Shown piece by piece: positions 1-10,043 of a DNA stretch of 64,000 bases. The DNA lies in NCBI RefSeq assembly GCF_000165675.1, contig NZ_AEIZ01000015.1:124001-188000 (forward strand). Direction: 5' to 3'. The DNA comes from Leuconostoc fallax KCTC 3537 (GTDB lineage Bacteria; Bacillota; Bacilli; Lactobacillales; Lactobacillaceae). The notes below the pieces were generated by a model, which saw nothing but the letters and a program-made list of their open reading frames with translations, ran no database searches and was not told where the DNA came from. Position 1 is the first letter of the stretch. The number at the start of each line of letters is the position of its first letter. Both the position numbers and the translations under genes were made by a program.

Positions 1-1
1 A

Positions 2-796
2 TTTACTATGGCAAGTTTTAATGCCGCTAAAGCGCATCACATCAAAAATGTTGGCGCCTTAACAGATGGTTATGTTGCAGATTTAGTGTTATTTAACGAT
101 ATTAAGCATTTTGAAGCAAAGAAGGTCATGGTTGACGGTCACTGGCTCAACCATGATCATGATTCAACTGTTACAACAATTGCTAACCAAGCACTCAACT
201 TTAAATTATCATTATCGGATTTATCTTTACCATTACAGGCTGATCGTCCAGCACATGTTATCAGTATTATGCCCCATCACATTACAACGGAGCATTTGAT
301 CACGAACGTCCCTGTCGAAAACGGTTATTTCATCCCCAATGCCACTTATGCCAAAGTTGTCGTAGCGGAACGATATCACCAACTAGGTTACGGTATCGGT
401 ATTATTAAAGGTCTTAACATTCAAAGTGGTGCCATTGCCTCAACAATTGCCCATGATTCGCACAATTTGATTATTGCCGGTTGTGATGACGAAGCCATGA
501 TCATTGCAGCAAATACACTGCGAGAAATTGGTGGCGGTTTGGTTGTTGTAGACGCACAGCATCAAGTCACAACATTGCCATTACCAATTGGTGGCTTAAT
601 GTCAGATCAACCTTATCAAAAAGCAATTAAGACTAACCAACAGTTATTAGCTGCCTTTTCAACGCTATCTGATATTGATTTTGATCCATTCTTAACATTA
701 TCTTTCATGGCATTACCTGTTATTCCTAGTCTAAAAATTACTGATCAAGGTCTATTCGATTTTGATAAATTCCAATTCATTAACATACAGGACTAA
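2..796 (+). CDS. ade: Adenine deaminase, C-terminal part (cut by window edge)
   Basis: The frame is open to the left edge, so only the last 264 or so residues are present. Adenine deaminase converts adenine to hypoxanthine and ammonia in purine salvage. The visible part resembles the C-terminal region of the family: the end of the amidohydrolase barrel (a stretch around GYVADLVLFND and VMVDG), then the adenine-deaminase C-terminal domain with GGGLVVV and LPLPIGGLMSD near its end. The metal-binding histidines would lie upstream, outside the window. The next gene begins two bases after the stop, so the two are probably cotranscribed. Family identity is fairly sure; the symbol is by family. Confidence 0.85.
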   Translation, partial: FTMASFNAAKAHHIKNVGALTDGYVADLVLFNDIKHFEAKKVMVDGHWLNHDHDSTVTTIANQALNFKLSLSDLSLPLQADRPAHVISIMPHHITTEHLITNVPVENGYFIPNATYAKVVVAERYHQLGYGIGIIKGLNIQSGAIASTIAHDSHNLIIAGCDDEAMIIAANTLREIGGGLVVVDAQHQVTTLPLPIGGLMSDQPYQKAIKTNQQLLAAFSTLSDIDFDPFLTLSFMALPVIPSLKITDQGLFDFDKFQFINIQD

Positions 797-797
797 T

Positions 798-1322
798 ATG
801 CGACTATTAAAAATTTCAAGCCAATCTTTGTTGCCGATTTTAATTGGACAACAACAACAATTCAAAACACACAATAATACTGATTATCGTGGCGAATTAA
901 TGTTAGCAGCTGATCATCAACAACAGCTTAATCTGCCCAATGAAGTAGCCTTAGCTATTGTCAATTTAATAGATGTCACACCCATAGCAGATCAATTTGA
1001 ATATAAAATTGAATTTGTATCACTCATTCATCCAATCAGTACAACACAAACAACAGCTATTGATGATCAACGCATACATCGTGAACCTTATAATTGGTTT
1101 GGTCCGCAGGCATTAGTTATTGAAAAGAAAATGCAGGACTTCATTAACAATTATGATGGCCCCTTATCTGAGAATGGTGGTATCCCTAGAGCGTTTATAC
1201 CAGATAATATAGCTGAGCCCATTATCTTATCTGATAAGTACTGGCACGATTATGCTACTTTTGTCTATGATCCTGATGGTAGCTTTGCGCAACAAATTCA
1301 GCCTATTTTTAAAATTGAATAA
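798..1322 (+). CDS. Hypothetical protein, 174 aa
   Basis: I do not recognise this protein. The ATG at 798 is chosen because an AGGA ribosome site at 789-792 precedes it and it follows the adenine deaminase stop at once; an in-frame ATG at 762 lies inside the upstream gene. The product is soluble, with no signal peptide or membrane segment, is rich in Gln, Asn and Ile, and has no cysteine. A bidirectional terminator follows. Coupling to adenine deaminase suggests cotranscription but not a specific role. Confidence 0.7.
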   Translation: MRLLKISSQSLLPILIGQQQQFKTHNNTDYRGELMLAADHQQQLNLPNEVALAIVNLIDVTPIADQFEYKIEFVSLIHPISTTQTTAIDDQRIHREPYNWFGPQALVIEKKMQDFINNYDGPLSENGGIPRAFIPDNIAEPIILSDKYWHDYATFVYDPDGSFAQQIQPIFKIE

Positions 1323-1324
1323 AC

Positions 1325-1356
1325 AAAAAAGTGTTGGTTTTAGACCAACACTTTTT
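1325..1356. terminator. Bidirectional terminator
   Basis: An 8-bp stem (1331-1338 with 1344-1351) has a 5-nt loop, with A residues before it and T residues after it. It can end the adenine deaminase operon on the plus strand and mgtE on the minus strand. Confidence 0.85.
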
Positions 1357-2722
1357 ATTTACCTATAAAATGCGAAATGAATAATTGTGCGACTGAGAAA
1401 TAAATTAAAACCGACGTCAAATCAGATAGTGTAGTAATAAACGGTCCACTGGCAACTGCTGGATCTAAACCTAAACGATCCATTGCAACTGGAATTAAAT
1501 AGCCGGCCAAATTTGCTACCATAATAGCGATCATCATAGCTAACCCAACTGCTAATCCTAATTCCATGTTGTGTTTCCAAAAGGTCACAATTAAAAATAC
1601 AGCTAATCCAGTGACAACACCAACCACCACACCTGTTAGCATTTCACTCAAAAAGGTTTTGACTGGTGTTTTAGTATTACCAATCGCAATACGTCGAACG
1701 GCTAACGCCAGTGCTTGTGTACCAGCATTTCCAGCCGTTCCTGTAATCAGAGAAATAAAGACAGCTAAGATTGAAGCTTTCTGAACTAATCCATCAAAAT
1801 GATTAATGAGCGTTGCTGTAGACATACCCAAAATCAGCAATGCCACCAACCAAGGAATTCGTTTAATCGCTGATTGCCAAAAAGAATCATCCACTTGAGA
1901 AACGTTAACCGCAGCCAATCCAGAATAATCTTCGACCGCTTCTTCACCAATAACATCCAAAATATCATCAACTGTGATAACACCTAATAAGTGTTCATCA
2001 TCATCAGTTACAGGAATGGACACAAAATTATAATCAGCAACAATTTGAGCAACATCTTCCTGATCATCCCCCGCTTTCACACTAATGACACGCGGATTAG
2101 TAATTTCAGAAACGCGTAATTTATCAGGATGCGTTAGCAAGTCACGTAAAGAAATCACCCCAACTAATCTTGCTTGATTATCTAATACATAAACATAACT
2201 AATCGATTCTGCTTCGTTGGCATGCCTCTTAACAAGTTGCATCACATCGCCAACCAATAGCTCTTCTTCAACTGCCATATACTCCGTTGACATCAAAGAA
2301 CCGGCAGTTTGTTCCTCATAGTCAATTAAGTTACGCACACCTTCAGCTTCTTTTTTCGGCATTAAACTCAGGTACGTGGCAAGTTGACGTGAAGATAGTT
2401 GTTGCAATAAATCGACCTCGTTATCGGCGTACATGCTCCGCAATACTTGAACGGCCTTTTGTGGTGGCATTTCTAAAAGTAATGCAATTGTTTCATCATC
2501 ATTACTGTCTAAGTTATCAAAGGCCATCGCCAATAATTCAATATCTAATAAGCGCCATGCAACAGACCTTAAATGGTCAGGTAATCCTGCGTAGGCTTGA
2601 CCCATTTCATATTCATGTAAGGCTTCAAAACTATCTTTAAAAGTTTCATCCTGCCCTGAATGTAATAGATCAGAAAGATGTTGAATAGCCACTTCTAATT
2701 GTTGATTTTGTTCTTCTGCCAT
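1355..2722 (-). CDS. mgtE: Magnesium transporter MgtE
   Basis: This is a 455-residue Mg2+ channel of the inner membrane. Residues 1-130 form the acidic helical N domain that senses Mg2+. Two CBS domains follow (about 140-200 and 205-265), and five transmembrane helices fill about 285-455, including the family signature around GTAGNAGTQ. Length matches the family (about 450). It is the last gene of the relQ-nadK-rlu-mgtE block, the same order as yjbM-yjbN-yjbO-yjbP in Bacillus subtilis. The start is 20 bases from the stop of the pseudouridine synthase gene. Confidence 0.93.
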   Translation of the reverse strand: MAEEQNQQLEVAIQHLSDLLHSGQDETFKDSFEALHEYEMGQAYAGLPDHLRSVAWRLLDIELLAMAFDNLDSNDDETIALLLEMPPQKAVQVLRSMYADNEVDLLQQLSSRQLATYLSLMPKKEAEGVRNLIDYEEQTAGSLMSTEYMAVEEELLVGDVMQLVKRHANEAESISYVYVLDNQARLVGVISLRDLLTHPDKLRVSEITNPRVISVKAGDDQEDVAQIVADYNFVSIPVTDDDEHLLGVITVDDILDVIGEEAVEDYSGLAAVNVSQVDDSFWQSAIKRIPWLVALLILGMSTATLINHFDGLVQKASILAVFISLITGTAGNAGTQALALAVRRIAIGNTKTPVKTFLSEMLTGVVVGVVTGLAVFLIVTFWKHNMELGLAVGLAMMIAIMVANLAGYLIPVAMDRLGLDPAVASGPFITTLSDLTSVLIYFSVAQLFISHFIGK

Positions 2723-2741
2723 TACCTCTCCAATACATGAT

Positions 2742-3647
2742 TTATGATTTTTGAATATTTAACGCCGTCAAATCATCGGGTAGCCCTGTTTCGAATTCTC
2801 GATATTGTTCAACGAATGGATCATAAAAACGCATATGATATGCATGTAACGCTTGGCGTTGAATATTATGGACCAATGGCCCACCATATAAATCATCACC
2901 GACTAAAGGATGCCCAATATTTGAAAAATGTACACGAATTTGATGTGTACGACCAGTGTGTAATTGCACTTTAACTCTGGTCATTGGATGAGGCGTATCC
3001 GCACCAATCACGTCCTCCACCCAATATTCTGTTAATGATGGTTTCCCATCTTCGCGTACTTCTCTTTTAATGAAATCACCATCCATACGACCAATCGGTG
3101 CATTAATTTCACCATGATTTTGTTCCAAAATACCACTAGGATAAGCTACATAGAACTTCTCCACTTCATGGCGTTGTAACTGGTCATCTAAAACAGCATG
3201 TGCAAAACGATGTTTTGCCAACAAAACCAAGCCACTAGTATCACGATCCAAGCGTGTCACAACGTGTGGTACCAAATCTTCTGCTTCAATTTCTTCTAGG
3301 TGGCCTTTCACTTGATTAACAAGCGTATGCAAACGATCTGCATGTCCCGGAACTGTTGTGACACCAAAAGGTTTGTTAACAATGAGCCAATGTTCATTTT
3401 CAAAAATAATATCCATTGGTCGATAATCTGGTACCACCAAGTCATTACTTTCTTCAACAGGCATAATGATTGTTACGCTATCACCCTGCTTTAAAAAATC
3501 AGAGGTATAGACTGGCTTTTCATTCACCAAAATAGCACCGCCATGATGTTTCATTCGGCTAAACATTCGATGGGAAACCCCATGCCCTTGTAAAAATGTC
3601 CGTACCTTACGTAATTCTTCTCCTTGATATGTCCAAGTAAATTTCAC
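2742..3647 (-). CDS. RluA-family pseudouridine synthase (YjbO-like)
   Basis: The 301-residue enzyme converts specific uridines in rRNA or tRNA to pseudouridine. An S4-like RNA-binding segment occupies about residues 12-65. The catalytic motif RLDRDTSGL is at 132-140, with Asp134 as the expected nucleophile. A second conserved block (LHTGRTHQIRVH) lies near residue 230. It sits 11 bases downstream of nadK, as yjbO follows ppnK in B. subtilis. The exact RNA target cannot be told from sequence, so no symbol is given. Confidence 0.92.
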   Translation of the reverse strand: MKFTWTYQGEELRKVRTFLQGHGVSHRMFSRMKHHGGAILVNEKPVYTSDFLKQGDSVTIIMPVEESNDLVVPDYRPMDIIFENEHWLIVNKPFGVTTVPGHADRLHTLVNQVKGHLEEIEAEDLVPHVVTRLDRDTSGLVLLAKHRFAHAVLDDQLQRHEVEKFYVAYPSGILEQNHGEINAPIGRMDGDFIKREVREDGKPSLTEYWVEDVIGADTPHPMTRVKVQLHTGRTHQIRVHFSNIGHPLVGDDLYGGPLVHNIQRQALHAYHMRFYDPFVEQYREFETGLPDDLTALNIQKS

Positions 3648-3658
3648 AATTTTCTCCG

Positions 3659-4453
3659 TTATTCTATATCATTAATAAATGAATTATGTACACGTCGCCA
3701 GAAATTAACATGACGATATTCTGCAAAGTGTACTCTTTGTTCTGCAACTTTAAAGCGTACGCGTTTCACATGATTTGTCGCTATCATCCCTTGATCAAAC
3801 ATCAAAGCAAAATTTGAGTGAGCTGGTTCTATGATAATTTCTTCGCCTTTAGGTACAATTAAAGGTGAACCAAGGGTTCGAAAAACACGATTATTCAGCG
3901 ATGAAATCTCCGACATTTGAATAGCCGAAAGATTAGGATGTAACACTGCCCCACCATTAGACTTATTATAAGCCGTTGAGCCTGTTGGTGTTGATACAGA
4001 GACACCATCACCTCGAAAACGCTCAAATAACTCGCCGCCTAAATAAATATCGGCAACGAGTGTTCCCATGGGTTGTTTGACCACTGCTTCATTTAAAGCC
4101 AAGTGTTCTTGTCGCTTGCCATTGTCATATTCAACAGTTAATGATAATAAAGGATAATCTACACTTTGTCCATTATCATGCACTAACGCTGCTACTAACG
4201 CTGGAATTTCATCACTTAACCAGTCAGTATAAAATCCTAAATGGCCAGTATGCAAACCAACAAATCGGATGGTATGGATTTGATTAATATAATGACGAAA
4301 GGCACCAAGTAGCGTCCCATCACCGCCTACTGATATCACCACATCGGGCGTTTTGTTATCTAATGCAATACCATGCTGACGTAACGCTAAGGCTAATTCA
4401 TCAGCAACTTTATGACTGATGGGACCATCATTTTGATAGATTCCTATACGCAT
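3659..4453 (-). CDS. nadK: NAD kinase
   Basis: This 264-residue cytosolic enzyme phosphorylates NAD to NADP. The signature GGDGT is at residues 43-47, with Asp45 the expected catalytic base. The conserved NEAVV block and the STPTGSTAYNKSNGG block follow in order, as in the ppnK family. Length is typical of the short Gram-positive form. It lies 22 bases downstream of relQ, so alarmone synthesis and NADP supply are cotranscribed. Confidence 0.95.
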   Translation of the reverse strand: MRIGIYQNDGPISHKVADELALALRQHGIALDNKTPDVVISVGGDGTLLGAFRHYINQIHTIRFVGLHTGHLGFYTDWLSDEIPALVAALVHDNGQSVDYPLLSLTVEYDNGKRQEHLALNEAVVKQPMGTLVADIYLGGELFERFRGDGVSVSTPTGSTAYNKSNGGAVLHPNLSAIQMSEISSLNNRVFRTLGSPLIVPKGEEIIIEPAHSNFALMFDQGMIATNHVKRVRFKVAEQRVHFAEYRHVNFWRRVHNSFINDIE

Positions 4454-4475
4454 AGTGTATATTCCCCATTTGAAT

Positions 4476-5054
4476 TTATTCTAACGAACGGATTTCAGAT
4501 AATTCTTGATCAAGTGCAAATGTCATTTCAGATAATCCTGTTAATCGCTGTGCAATATCGTCTGACAATTCTTCGCCGTGTTTATAACGTAAATCGTGTT
4601 CAACGGTTGCCCAAAAGTTCATTGCCATGGTTCTCACTTGAATTTCAGCTAAAATTGTTTTCTCACCATTATACATTTGTACAGGATATTCGATTACAAT
4701 ATGATAAGAACGATAGCCTGATGGCTTAGCATTTGTGACATAATCTCGTTCTTCTAAAATCTTGAAATCTGTTCTTTGCCGTAAGATGTCCACAACTTGG
4801 TAGATATCTTCAACATATTTTGTCATAATACGTAGACCTGCAATATCTTGTAAGTCTAAAGCTAACCGCTCTTCTTTCAAATGACGGCGAATAATTTTTT
4901 CCTCTATGGACGCTTTTGATTTGACACGTCCTGTGACAAATTCTATTGGCGAATCTTCACCATCCATTTCATATTGCGCGCGTAGCCCTCTTAATTTAAT
5001 TTTTAATTCTTTAACCGTTTGCTGATATGGCACAAAAAAAGTGTTCCAATTCAT
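4476..5054 (-). CDS. relQ: Small alarmone synthetase (RelQ/YjbM type)
   Basis: A single RelA/SpoT synthetase domain of 192 residues; there is no hydrolase, TGS or ACT domain. Such enzymes make (p)ppGpp from GTP or GDP and ATP. The EFVTGRVKSKASIEEK segment near 38-53 and the LRIMTKYVEDIY and HIVIEYPV segments match the synthetase core. A strong ribosome site (AGGGGGTG) lies just upstream of the ATG. The gene heads the operon with nadK, rlu and mgtE and is divergent from the spxH-like gene, the same neighbourhood as yjbH-yjbM in Bacillus. Confidence 0.92.
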   Translation of the reverse strand: MNWNTFFVPYQQTVKELKIKLRGLRAQYEMDGEDSPIEFVTGRVKSKASIEEKIIRRHLKEERLALDLQDIAGLRIMTKYVEDIYQVVDILRQRTDFKILEERDYVTNAKPSGYRSYHIVIEYPVQMYNGEKTILAEIQVRTMAMNFWATVEHDLRYKHGEELSDDIAQRLTGLSEMTFALDQELSEIRSLE

Positions 5055-5223
5055 TCTGACACCCCCTATGAGTGTGTTAAAAGTTTTTCATACTTCATTA
5101 TTTTAACACGAAACATATTCATCTGAGACTTATTCATCGACAACTTATCATGAAGGCGTTACAATTTATATGGTAAAAATCATCATATCAAATATTTATA
5201 TATAAGTATTAGGAGAAATCACT

Positions 5224-5841
5224 ATGTTAGACGTCTATCACTTTGATCAATTATTAACAAAGCAGTGCTTAGAACTAGAGAAGTACTTGCAATATCTCAT
5301 CGACAGTAATCAGCGCGTTATGCACTTGCGTTTTGTTCCTGTCATTGACGAGCAATTCTTGTCATTTTCTAAACATGAACAAATCAAAATGGCACAACAA
5401 CCACCTGTTAATCGTCAGCAACTTGCTTATCGACTAGCCCTTGATTTTAAAGCAGCACAGCTAGAAGGTAATAAAAAGGCACGCCATTTTTTGATGCACA
5501 TGCAAGAAGCATTAGTAGCAAAACACAAAGATTACAGTGAAGATTTAGTTCAAGAGGTTGCTGAATTTTTGGATATGGATACAGATGATTTCCTTCATAA
5601 CAGAATGGATATCGATACAATTAATGCCTTAATTGCTGAACAATCTTATGTCAAAGATAATATTGCACATACAACACCTAGTATTTTAATTGAGAACTAT
5701 CGTCAAAATCTGGCTGAATGTTTTAGAAATTGTACTTTACAAGATCTAAAAGCTTTATTTGAACCCGATGCGCAAACACCACCAACCAACCTACCAGCTG
5801 CGCACACAATTTTCTCTAAAAAGTCACCAAAACTTGTTTAA
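5224..5841 (+). CDS. SpxH/YjbH-like DsbA-family adaptor, short form
   Basis: The 205-residue product resembles the C-terminal two thirds of YjbH (SpxH), which in Bacillus presents the regulator Spx to the ClpXP protease. The central segment (residues about 75-130: LAYRLALDFKAAQ, then ARHFLMHMQEAL) matches the helical part of that family. The N-terminal thioredoxin-like CxxC is absent and the protein is about 90 residues shorter than the Bacillus one. Location divergent from relQ supports the call. The ATG is preceded by AGGAGAA at 5211-5217. Function is inferred from family and context only. Confidence 0.7.
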   Translation: MLDVYHFDQLLTKQCLELEKYLQYLIDSNQRVMHLRFVPVIDEQFLSFSKHEQIKMAQQPPVNRQQLAYRLALDFKAAQLEGNKKARHFLMHMQEALVAKHKDYSEDLVQEVAEFLDMDTDDFLHNRMDIDTINALIAEQSYVKDNIAHTTPSILIENYRQNLAECFRNCTLQDLKALFEPDAQTPPTNLPAAHTIFSKKSPKLV

Positions 5842-5852
5842 CAATCTCACAT

Positions 5853-5886
5853 AAAAAGACGTACCGGATATCCGATACGTCTTTTT
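5853..5886. terminator. Bidirectional terminator
   Basis: AAAAAGACGTA pairs with TACGTCTTTTT around a GGATATCC core with one internal mismatch. It serves the spxH-like gene on the plus strand and apt on the minus strand. Confidence 0.85.
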
Positions 5887-5887
5887 A

Positions 5888-6415
5888 TTAGTATGTCATT
5901 AATGACAAGAATGGTACTTCGCCACTTGACATAATCTTGTCACGACCATTTAGATCGTTCAATTCAATAATAAATGCAACGCCAGCAACTATACCACCTA
6001 ATTTTTCAATAATTTCGCGTGTCGCATTAATTGTCCCACCTGTTGCGAGAAGATCGTCAACGATCAAAACACGTTGGCCTGGTTGAATAGCATCCTCATG
6101 AATTTCCAAAACGTTAACGCCGCCATATTCTAATTCATAAGTTGATTGAATGGCTTTACGCGGTAATTTACCACCCTTACGAGCAGGGACAAAACCAATA
6201 CCCATAGTATAAGCTAAAGGTGAGCCAACAATGAATCCTCTCGATTCAGGACCTGCAATTAAATCAACATTTAAATCCTTAGCAAAATCAGCAATAGCAT
6301 TAATGGCCTGCCGATAAGCCACGCCATCTCCCATTAACGGTGAAATGTCTCTAAAACTAATACCAGGTTCTGGATAGTTTTTCACAGTTGCAATGTAATT
6401 ATGTAAGTCTACCAT
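5888..6415 (-). CDS. apt: Adenine phosphoribosyltransferase
   Basis: The 175-residue enzyme makes AMP from adenine and PRPP. The PRPP-binding motif [13 protein letters not shown] is at residues 116-128. The flexible-loop region around [11 protein letters not shown] and the N-terminal [14 protein letters not shown] block are typical. It is the last gene of the rnz-recJ-apt group, 50 bases after recJ; recJ-apt adjacency is common in Firmicutes. Confidence 0.96.
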   Translation of the reverse strand: MVDLHNYIATVKNYPEPGISFRDISPLMGDGVAYRQAINAIADFAKDLNVDLIAGPESRGFIVGSPLAYTMGIGFVPARKGGKLPRKAIQSTYELEYGGVNVLEIHEDAIQPGQRVLIVDDLLATGGTINATREIIEKLGGIVAGVAFIIELNDLNGRDKIMSSGEVPFLSLMTY

Positions 6416-6465
6416 TTATCATTTAATCCTTTATAAGTACACGTTTTATTTAAAAATGACACACG

Positions 6466-8442
6466 CTATTTTACTTTATTAAAATAGCGTAAATAAGTTG
6501 TGGATTGTGATAATGCTTTTTGTGGTGCATTTTCAATAATTTTGACGAAGCCATTATCGATTTTAACAAATCCCAACTCCAAAAACACTTGTACAACAAC
6601 TTTCAAATCACTTACTGAAGCACCAAGTTGCGACGCGACATCAGGTAAATGGTGCGCAAAATTTAAACTTTGATGTTGCATGATATATTTATAAGTCATT
6701 GCAAAACGTTGTTTAACCGTTATGTCATCGTTTGAAGCCACATGTTTAATATCCAGCATCATCAATTGCAATGTTTGCCGACCACGGAAGTAATTTGTAC
6801 CAATTGTTGCCACAAACGAAATATTAGTGGACTGTGTTACAACTGGTACCCAATCCGGATGGTTGAAACCAACAGCCTCGACATCAGATTGCAAATTAGC
6901 TAAGGATAATTTAACATGCTGTTTCAAGTTACCCATCGTCGTCGCGTTCATAATTTTAGGTTCTTCAAATACAAAAACAGGGCGTTGATTATCTGTGCCA
7001 AATGGTTCCAACAAGGTCAGTGATTCATACGTACTATTATTAATCGTATCAGACGGTAATAATAAATTAACTTCAATTGGTTTAGTCACTAAGGTAATTG
7101 TACTATTTTTAGCCTTGATTTTTTCACGTAATGTTGCCAAAGATGTTACAGACAACGATAACCCAATGGCACTGGCATGACCGCCAAATGTAGTATACGT
7201 ATCTCGAAATAGCGCCATAAACTGATATAGGTCAAATGCACCATATGATCGTCCAGACCCTTTTAATATATCATCTTTTTGACTGAGGATAATCGTCGGC
7301 TTCTTTGTTAATTCCACAATACGACTTGCAACAATGCCTAAAATACCTTCATGCCAATTTTCACCACTTAATAACAATATCTTATCATTCTGATATTGTG
7401 GTGATAATGCTAAAGATTTAGCTTCTGAAAAAACTTTTTCAACGACTTCTTGCCGTTGCTTATTAATCGCTTCAACTTCTTTAGCTAAAGCTTTTGACTC
7501 ATCTAGATCTTGACTTAATAGCAAATCGAGCCCTAATGAAGCGTCTCCCATACGGCCAACTGCATTCAATCGTGGTGCTATTTTAAAAGACACCGTTTCT
7601 GAAATGACGGGTTGGTTTTTGGCCTGCCCAGCGTTTTTCAAAAGATATTGAATACCCGGCCTTGGACTATCGTTCATTTGCTTGAGTCCCAATGACACCA
7701 AAACACGATTTTCATCAGTTAACGAAACCATATCAGCAATTTCACCCATAGCCACTAAATCAAGCATTTCCGTGGGTAATTGGCTGATATCTGTTATTGC
7801 TTCCCCATCGCTTAATAACGCTTGTGCAACTTTAAAAGCAACACCAACGCCTGACAAATCATTAAAAGGGTAGTGCCCTTCAGGATGTCTGGGATGCACA
7901 ATAGCGTACGCCTCAGGCAATGTTGGTGCAAGCTCATGATGATCGGTAATAATGACATCAACACCTAACGCTTTAGCGCAATTAACAGCATCATAACCAG
8001 TCACGCCATTATCAACTGTGACGATAAGTTGCGCACCATCTTGAATTAATTTTTGATAAACGGCTTTATTAGGACCGTAGCCGTCATTAAATCGATTAGG
8101 AATATAATAGGAAACATCCGCACCCAAGATAGCCAAGGCCTCATACATCACAGCTGTACTGGTTAAGCCATCTAAATCATAATCACCATAGATAACGATT
8201 TTTTCGCCACCAAATGCTGCATCTTGTAACCGTTCTACTGCCTTATCCATATCATGTAACAGCATTGGATCGTGTAATTGTTCAATACTAGGCGACAAAT
8301 ATTGATATGCGCTCTCGGCATCTGTATAGCCCTTCTGCGCCACAATAGTTGCTGTAAGCCGACTAATATCCAACCGTGATGCTAATTCATCTACAACCTT
8401 TGGATTAGGTTTTGGTAAAATTTTCCAATTATTTTGTGTCAT
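6466..8442 (-). CDS. recJ: Single-strand DNA exonuclease RecJ
   Basis: The 658-residue nuclease degrades single-stranded DNA 5' to 3' in recombination and mismatch repair. DHH-family motifs are in order: DYDLDG at 87-92, DHH at 167-169, and the DHHA1 motif [10 protein letters not shown] further on. An OB-like domain and a RecJ C-terminal domain fill the end. Its start overlaps the end of rnz by 14 bases and has the ribosome site AAGGTAGG. One Cys is present, which is notable in this cysteine-poor set. Confidence 0.95.
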   Translation of the reverse strand: MTQNNWKILPKPNPKVVDELASRLDISRLTATIVAQKGYTDAESAYQYLSPSIEQLHDPMLLHDMDKAVERLQDAAFGGEKIVIYGDYDLDGLTSTAVMYEALAILGADVSYYIPNRFNDGYGPNKAVYQKLIQDGAQLIVTVDNGVTGYDAVNCAKALGVDVIITDHHELAPTLPEAYAIVHPRHPEGHYPFNDLSGVGVAFKVAQALLSDGEAITDISQLPTEMLDLVAMGEIADMVSLTDENRVLVSLGLKQMNDSPRPGIQYLLKNAGQAKNQPVISETVSFKIAPRLNAVGRMGDASLGLDLLLSQDLDESKALAKEVEAINKQRQEVVEKVFSEAKSLALSPQYQNDKILLLSGENWHEGILGIVASRIVELTKKPTIILSQKDDILKGSGRSYGAFDLYQFMALFRDTYTTFGGHASAIGLSLSVTSLATLREKIKAKNSTITLVTKPIEVNLLLPSDTINNSTYESLTLLEPFGTDNQRPVFVFEEPKIMNATTMGNLKQHVKLSLANLQSDVEAVGFNHPDWVPVVTQSTNISFVATIGTNYFRGRQTLQLMMLDIKHVASNDDITVKQRFAMTYKYIMQHQSLNFAHHLPDVASQLGASVSDLKVVVQVFLELGFVKIDNGFVKIIENAPQKALSQSTTYLRYFNKVK

Positions 8443-9385
8443 TGCCTACCTTCTTAAATGGAATTTCAATAATATCAAAATCACGTACGACGCGTGTATT
8501 TGGAAAGACATCACGTACATCGTGGATCAATTGATTAACTTGTGGCCCAATATAGCGTGCTGACAGATGGGTTAAGAGTAACGTGCCAACATGAGATTGA
8601 ATCGCCGTCTTAGCAGCATTTAAACTCGTAGAGTGTCCGTGAGCCTTGGCCATTTTATTTTCTTCTGGACTACTACCGTAAGTACTTTCATGTACTAACA
8701 CGTCTGCATTATGCGCTAACTGCAGACTATTATCGTTTGGCCGTGTATCCAAAATAAAGGTAATAATTCGACCCTTTTGTGCCTGACCAATAAAGTCTTG
8801 GCCATTAATTATCCTGCCATCTGGTAATGTGACTTGCTTGCCAGCCTTCAATTGACCATAAATGGGACCAGCCGGAATATGTGCTGCTTGTAATTTATCA
8901 ACTTGCAATTCACCAGGATGGTCTTTTTCCGTCACTCGATATCCCCATGTTTCAATACGATGTTTCAAAGGTAGGGCTTCAACGGTAAATGTATCATCAT
9001 CAAAAATAATACCGCTCGTCGTCTCAACATAATGAACTGGATAGGTTAATCGTGTCTCCGACACACGTAAAGCAGTCTTCACAAAATCTTGAACACCCTT
9101 TGGTCCGTAGATTGTTAAAGGTTCATTTCTATTAGCACCTTGAAAAGAGCGTGAACTCAAGAATCCAGGCAAACCAAAAATATGATCACCATGTAAATGA
9201 GAAATAAATATTTTTTCAACTTTTCGGGGCCGTAGCGTTGTTTTCAAAATTTGATGTTGTGTTGCTTCACCGACATCAAACAACCATACCGCATTTCTCT
9301 CCTCTAGTAGACGAAGTGCAATACTTGTAACGTTACGAAATTTTGATGGTTGTCCTGAACCAGTTCCTAAGAATTCAAGTTGCAT
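8429..9385 (-). CDS. rnz: Ribonuclease Z
   Basis: This metallo-beta-lactamase-fold tRNA 3' endonuclease has 318 residues from the chosen start. The ATG at 9385 is preferred over in-frame starts upstream (to 9430) because the family begins [14 protein letters not shown] and an AGGAAA site sits nine bases away. The HxHxDH metal motif is at residues 63-68 (H63, H65, D67, H68). Later motifs include HVESTYG-like VHESTYG and LLTHLSARY. It is translationally coupled to recJ by overlap. Confidence 0.94.
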   Translation of the reverse strand: MQLEFLGTGSGQPSKFRNVTSIALRLLEERNAVWLFDVGEATQHQILKTTLRPRKVEKIFISHLHGDHIFGLPGFLSSRSFQGANRNEPLTIYGPKGVQDFVKTALRVSETRLTYPVHYVETTSGIIFDDDTFTVEALPLKHRIETWGYRVTEKDHPGELQVDKLQAAHIPAGPIYGQLKAGKQVTLPDGRIINGQDFIGQAQKGRIITFILDTRPNDNSLQLAHNADVLVHESTYGSSPEENKMAKAHGHSTSLNAAKTAIQSHVGTLLLTHLSARYIGPQVNQLIHDVRDVFPNTRVVRDFDIIEIPFKKVGNDTK

Positions 9386-9506
9386 AAGTATATTTCCTAA
9401 ATTAGTCTTCATTATATAATGTACGTTCAAAACAAACTCTACGTACTAACTTTTAACTATCCAATTTTATCACACTTTGTCATTGTTGTTTGACATGTTT
9501 CGCCAT

Positions 9507-9523
9507 CATTTCAAATTGAAATG
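9507..9523. promoter_or_regulatory. 17-bp inverted repeat between rnz and rpsO
   Basis: Eight bases (CATTTCAA), one central base, then the exact inverse (TTGAAATG). It lies in the 340-base gap between the divergent rnz and rpsO genes and could be an operator. No regulator is identified. Confidence 0.35.
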
Positions 9524-9597
9524 AACACCATTATAGCCTTAAGCGATTGAACTGATTCCCGCCATACTAGCATTTTCCCTAAAAAAAGCACTTAAAC

Positions 9598-9625
9598 TTT
9601 ACTTTTATTTTATATTCTGTATAAT
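9598..9625 (+). promoter_or_regulatory. Promoter of rpsO
   Basis: A TATAAT -10 box at 9620-9625 has a TTTACT -35 box at 9598-9603, spacer 16. It would start a leader of about 95 bases before rpsO. Confidence 0.6.
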
Positions 9626-9631
9626 TAAATT

Positions 9632-9725
9632 TGTTGTATCAACAACTCGACCATTCTCTGCGATTGACGTCTCACCTGTCGTCTTTCTCGGATTATGGCG
9701 ACAAATTAGAAAGGTGGTTAATGAT
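9632..9725 (+). promoter_or_regulatory. rpsO leader, probable S15 autoregulation site
   Basis: CACCT at 9673-9677 can pair with AGGTG at 9712-9716, which is the ribosome site of rpsO. Inside this lies a second stem, TGTCG (9677-9681) with CGACA (9699-9703), sharing one base. The leader can therefore hide or expose the site. S15 represses its own mRNA through leaders of this sort in several bacteria; applying that here is inference. Confidence 0.5.
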
Positions 9726-9995
9726 ATGGCCCTTACACAAGAACGTAAGAACGAGATCATTAAGGAATATGCTCGCCACGAAGGCGATACGGGTTCAGTT
9801 GAAGTACAAGTTGCAGTTTTGACTGCCGACATCAACGAATTAAATACTCATATGGGTATTCACAAACATGATTTCCACTCACAACGTGGTTTGATGAAGA
9901 AGATTGGTCACCGTCGTAACTTATTGCGTTACCTCCGTAACACAGATGTTCCGCGTTACCGTGAACTAATCCAACGCCTCGGTTTGCGTCGTTAA
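9726..9995 (+). CDS. rpsO: 30S ribosomal protein S15
   Basis: This small-subunit protein binds 16S rRNA early in assembly. The ATG at 9726 gives the standard 89 residues starting MALTQERK; an in-frame start four codons upstream would precede the AAAGGTGG ribosome site and is rejected. The family blocks [11 protein letters not shown] and [10 protein letters not shown] are present. It leads the ribosomal genes rpsT and rpmF. Confidence 0.97.
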   Translation: MALTQERKNEIIKEYARHEGDTGSVEVQVAVLTADINELNTHMGIHKHDFHSQRGLMKKIGHRRNLLRYLRNTDVPRYRELIQRLGLRR

Positions 9996-10043
9996 TCAAC
10001 AGATTAACTTTAAACCCGTATTAAATTTAAGGAGAAAAGACAT

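Noticed and set aside
9490-9495. Perfect TTGACA in the rnz-rpsO gap
   Set aside because: No -10 box lies 16-18 bases downstream; the TATAAT promoter at 9620 explains rpsO better.
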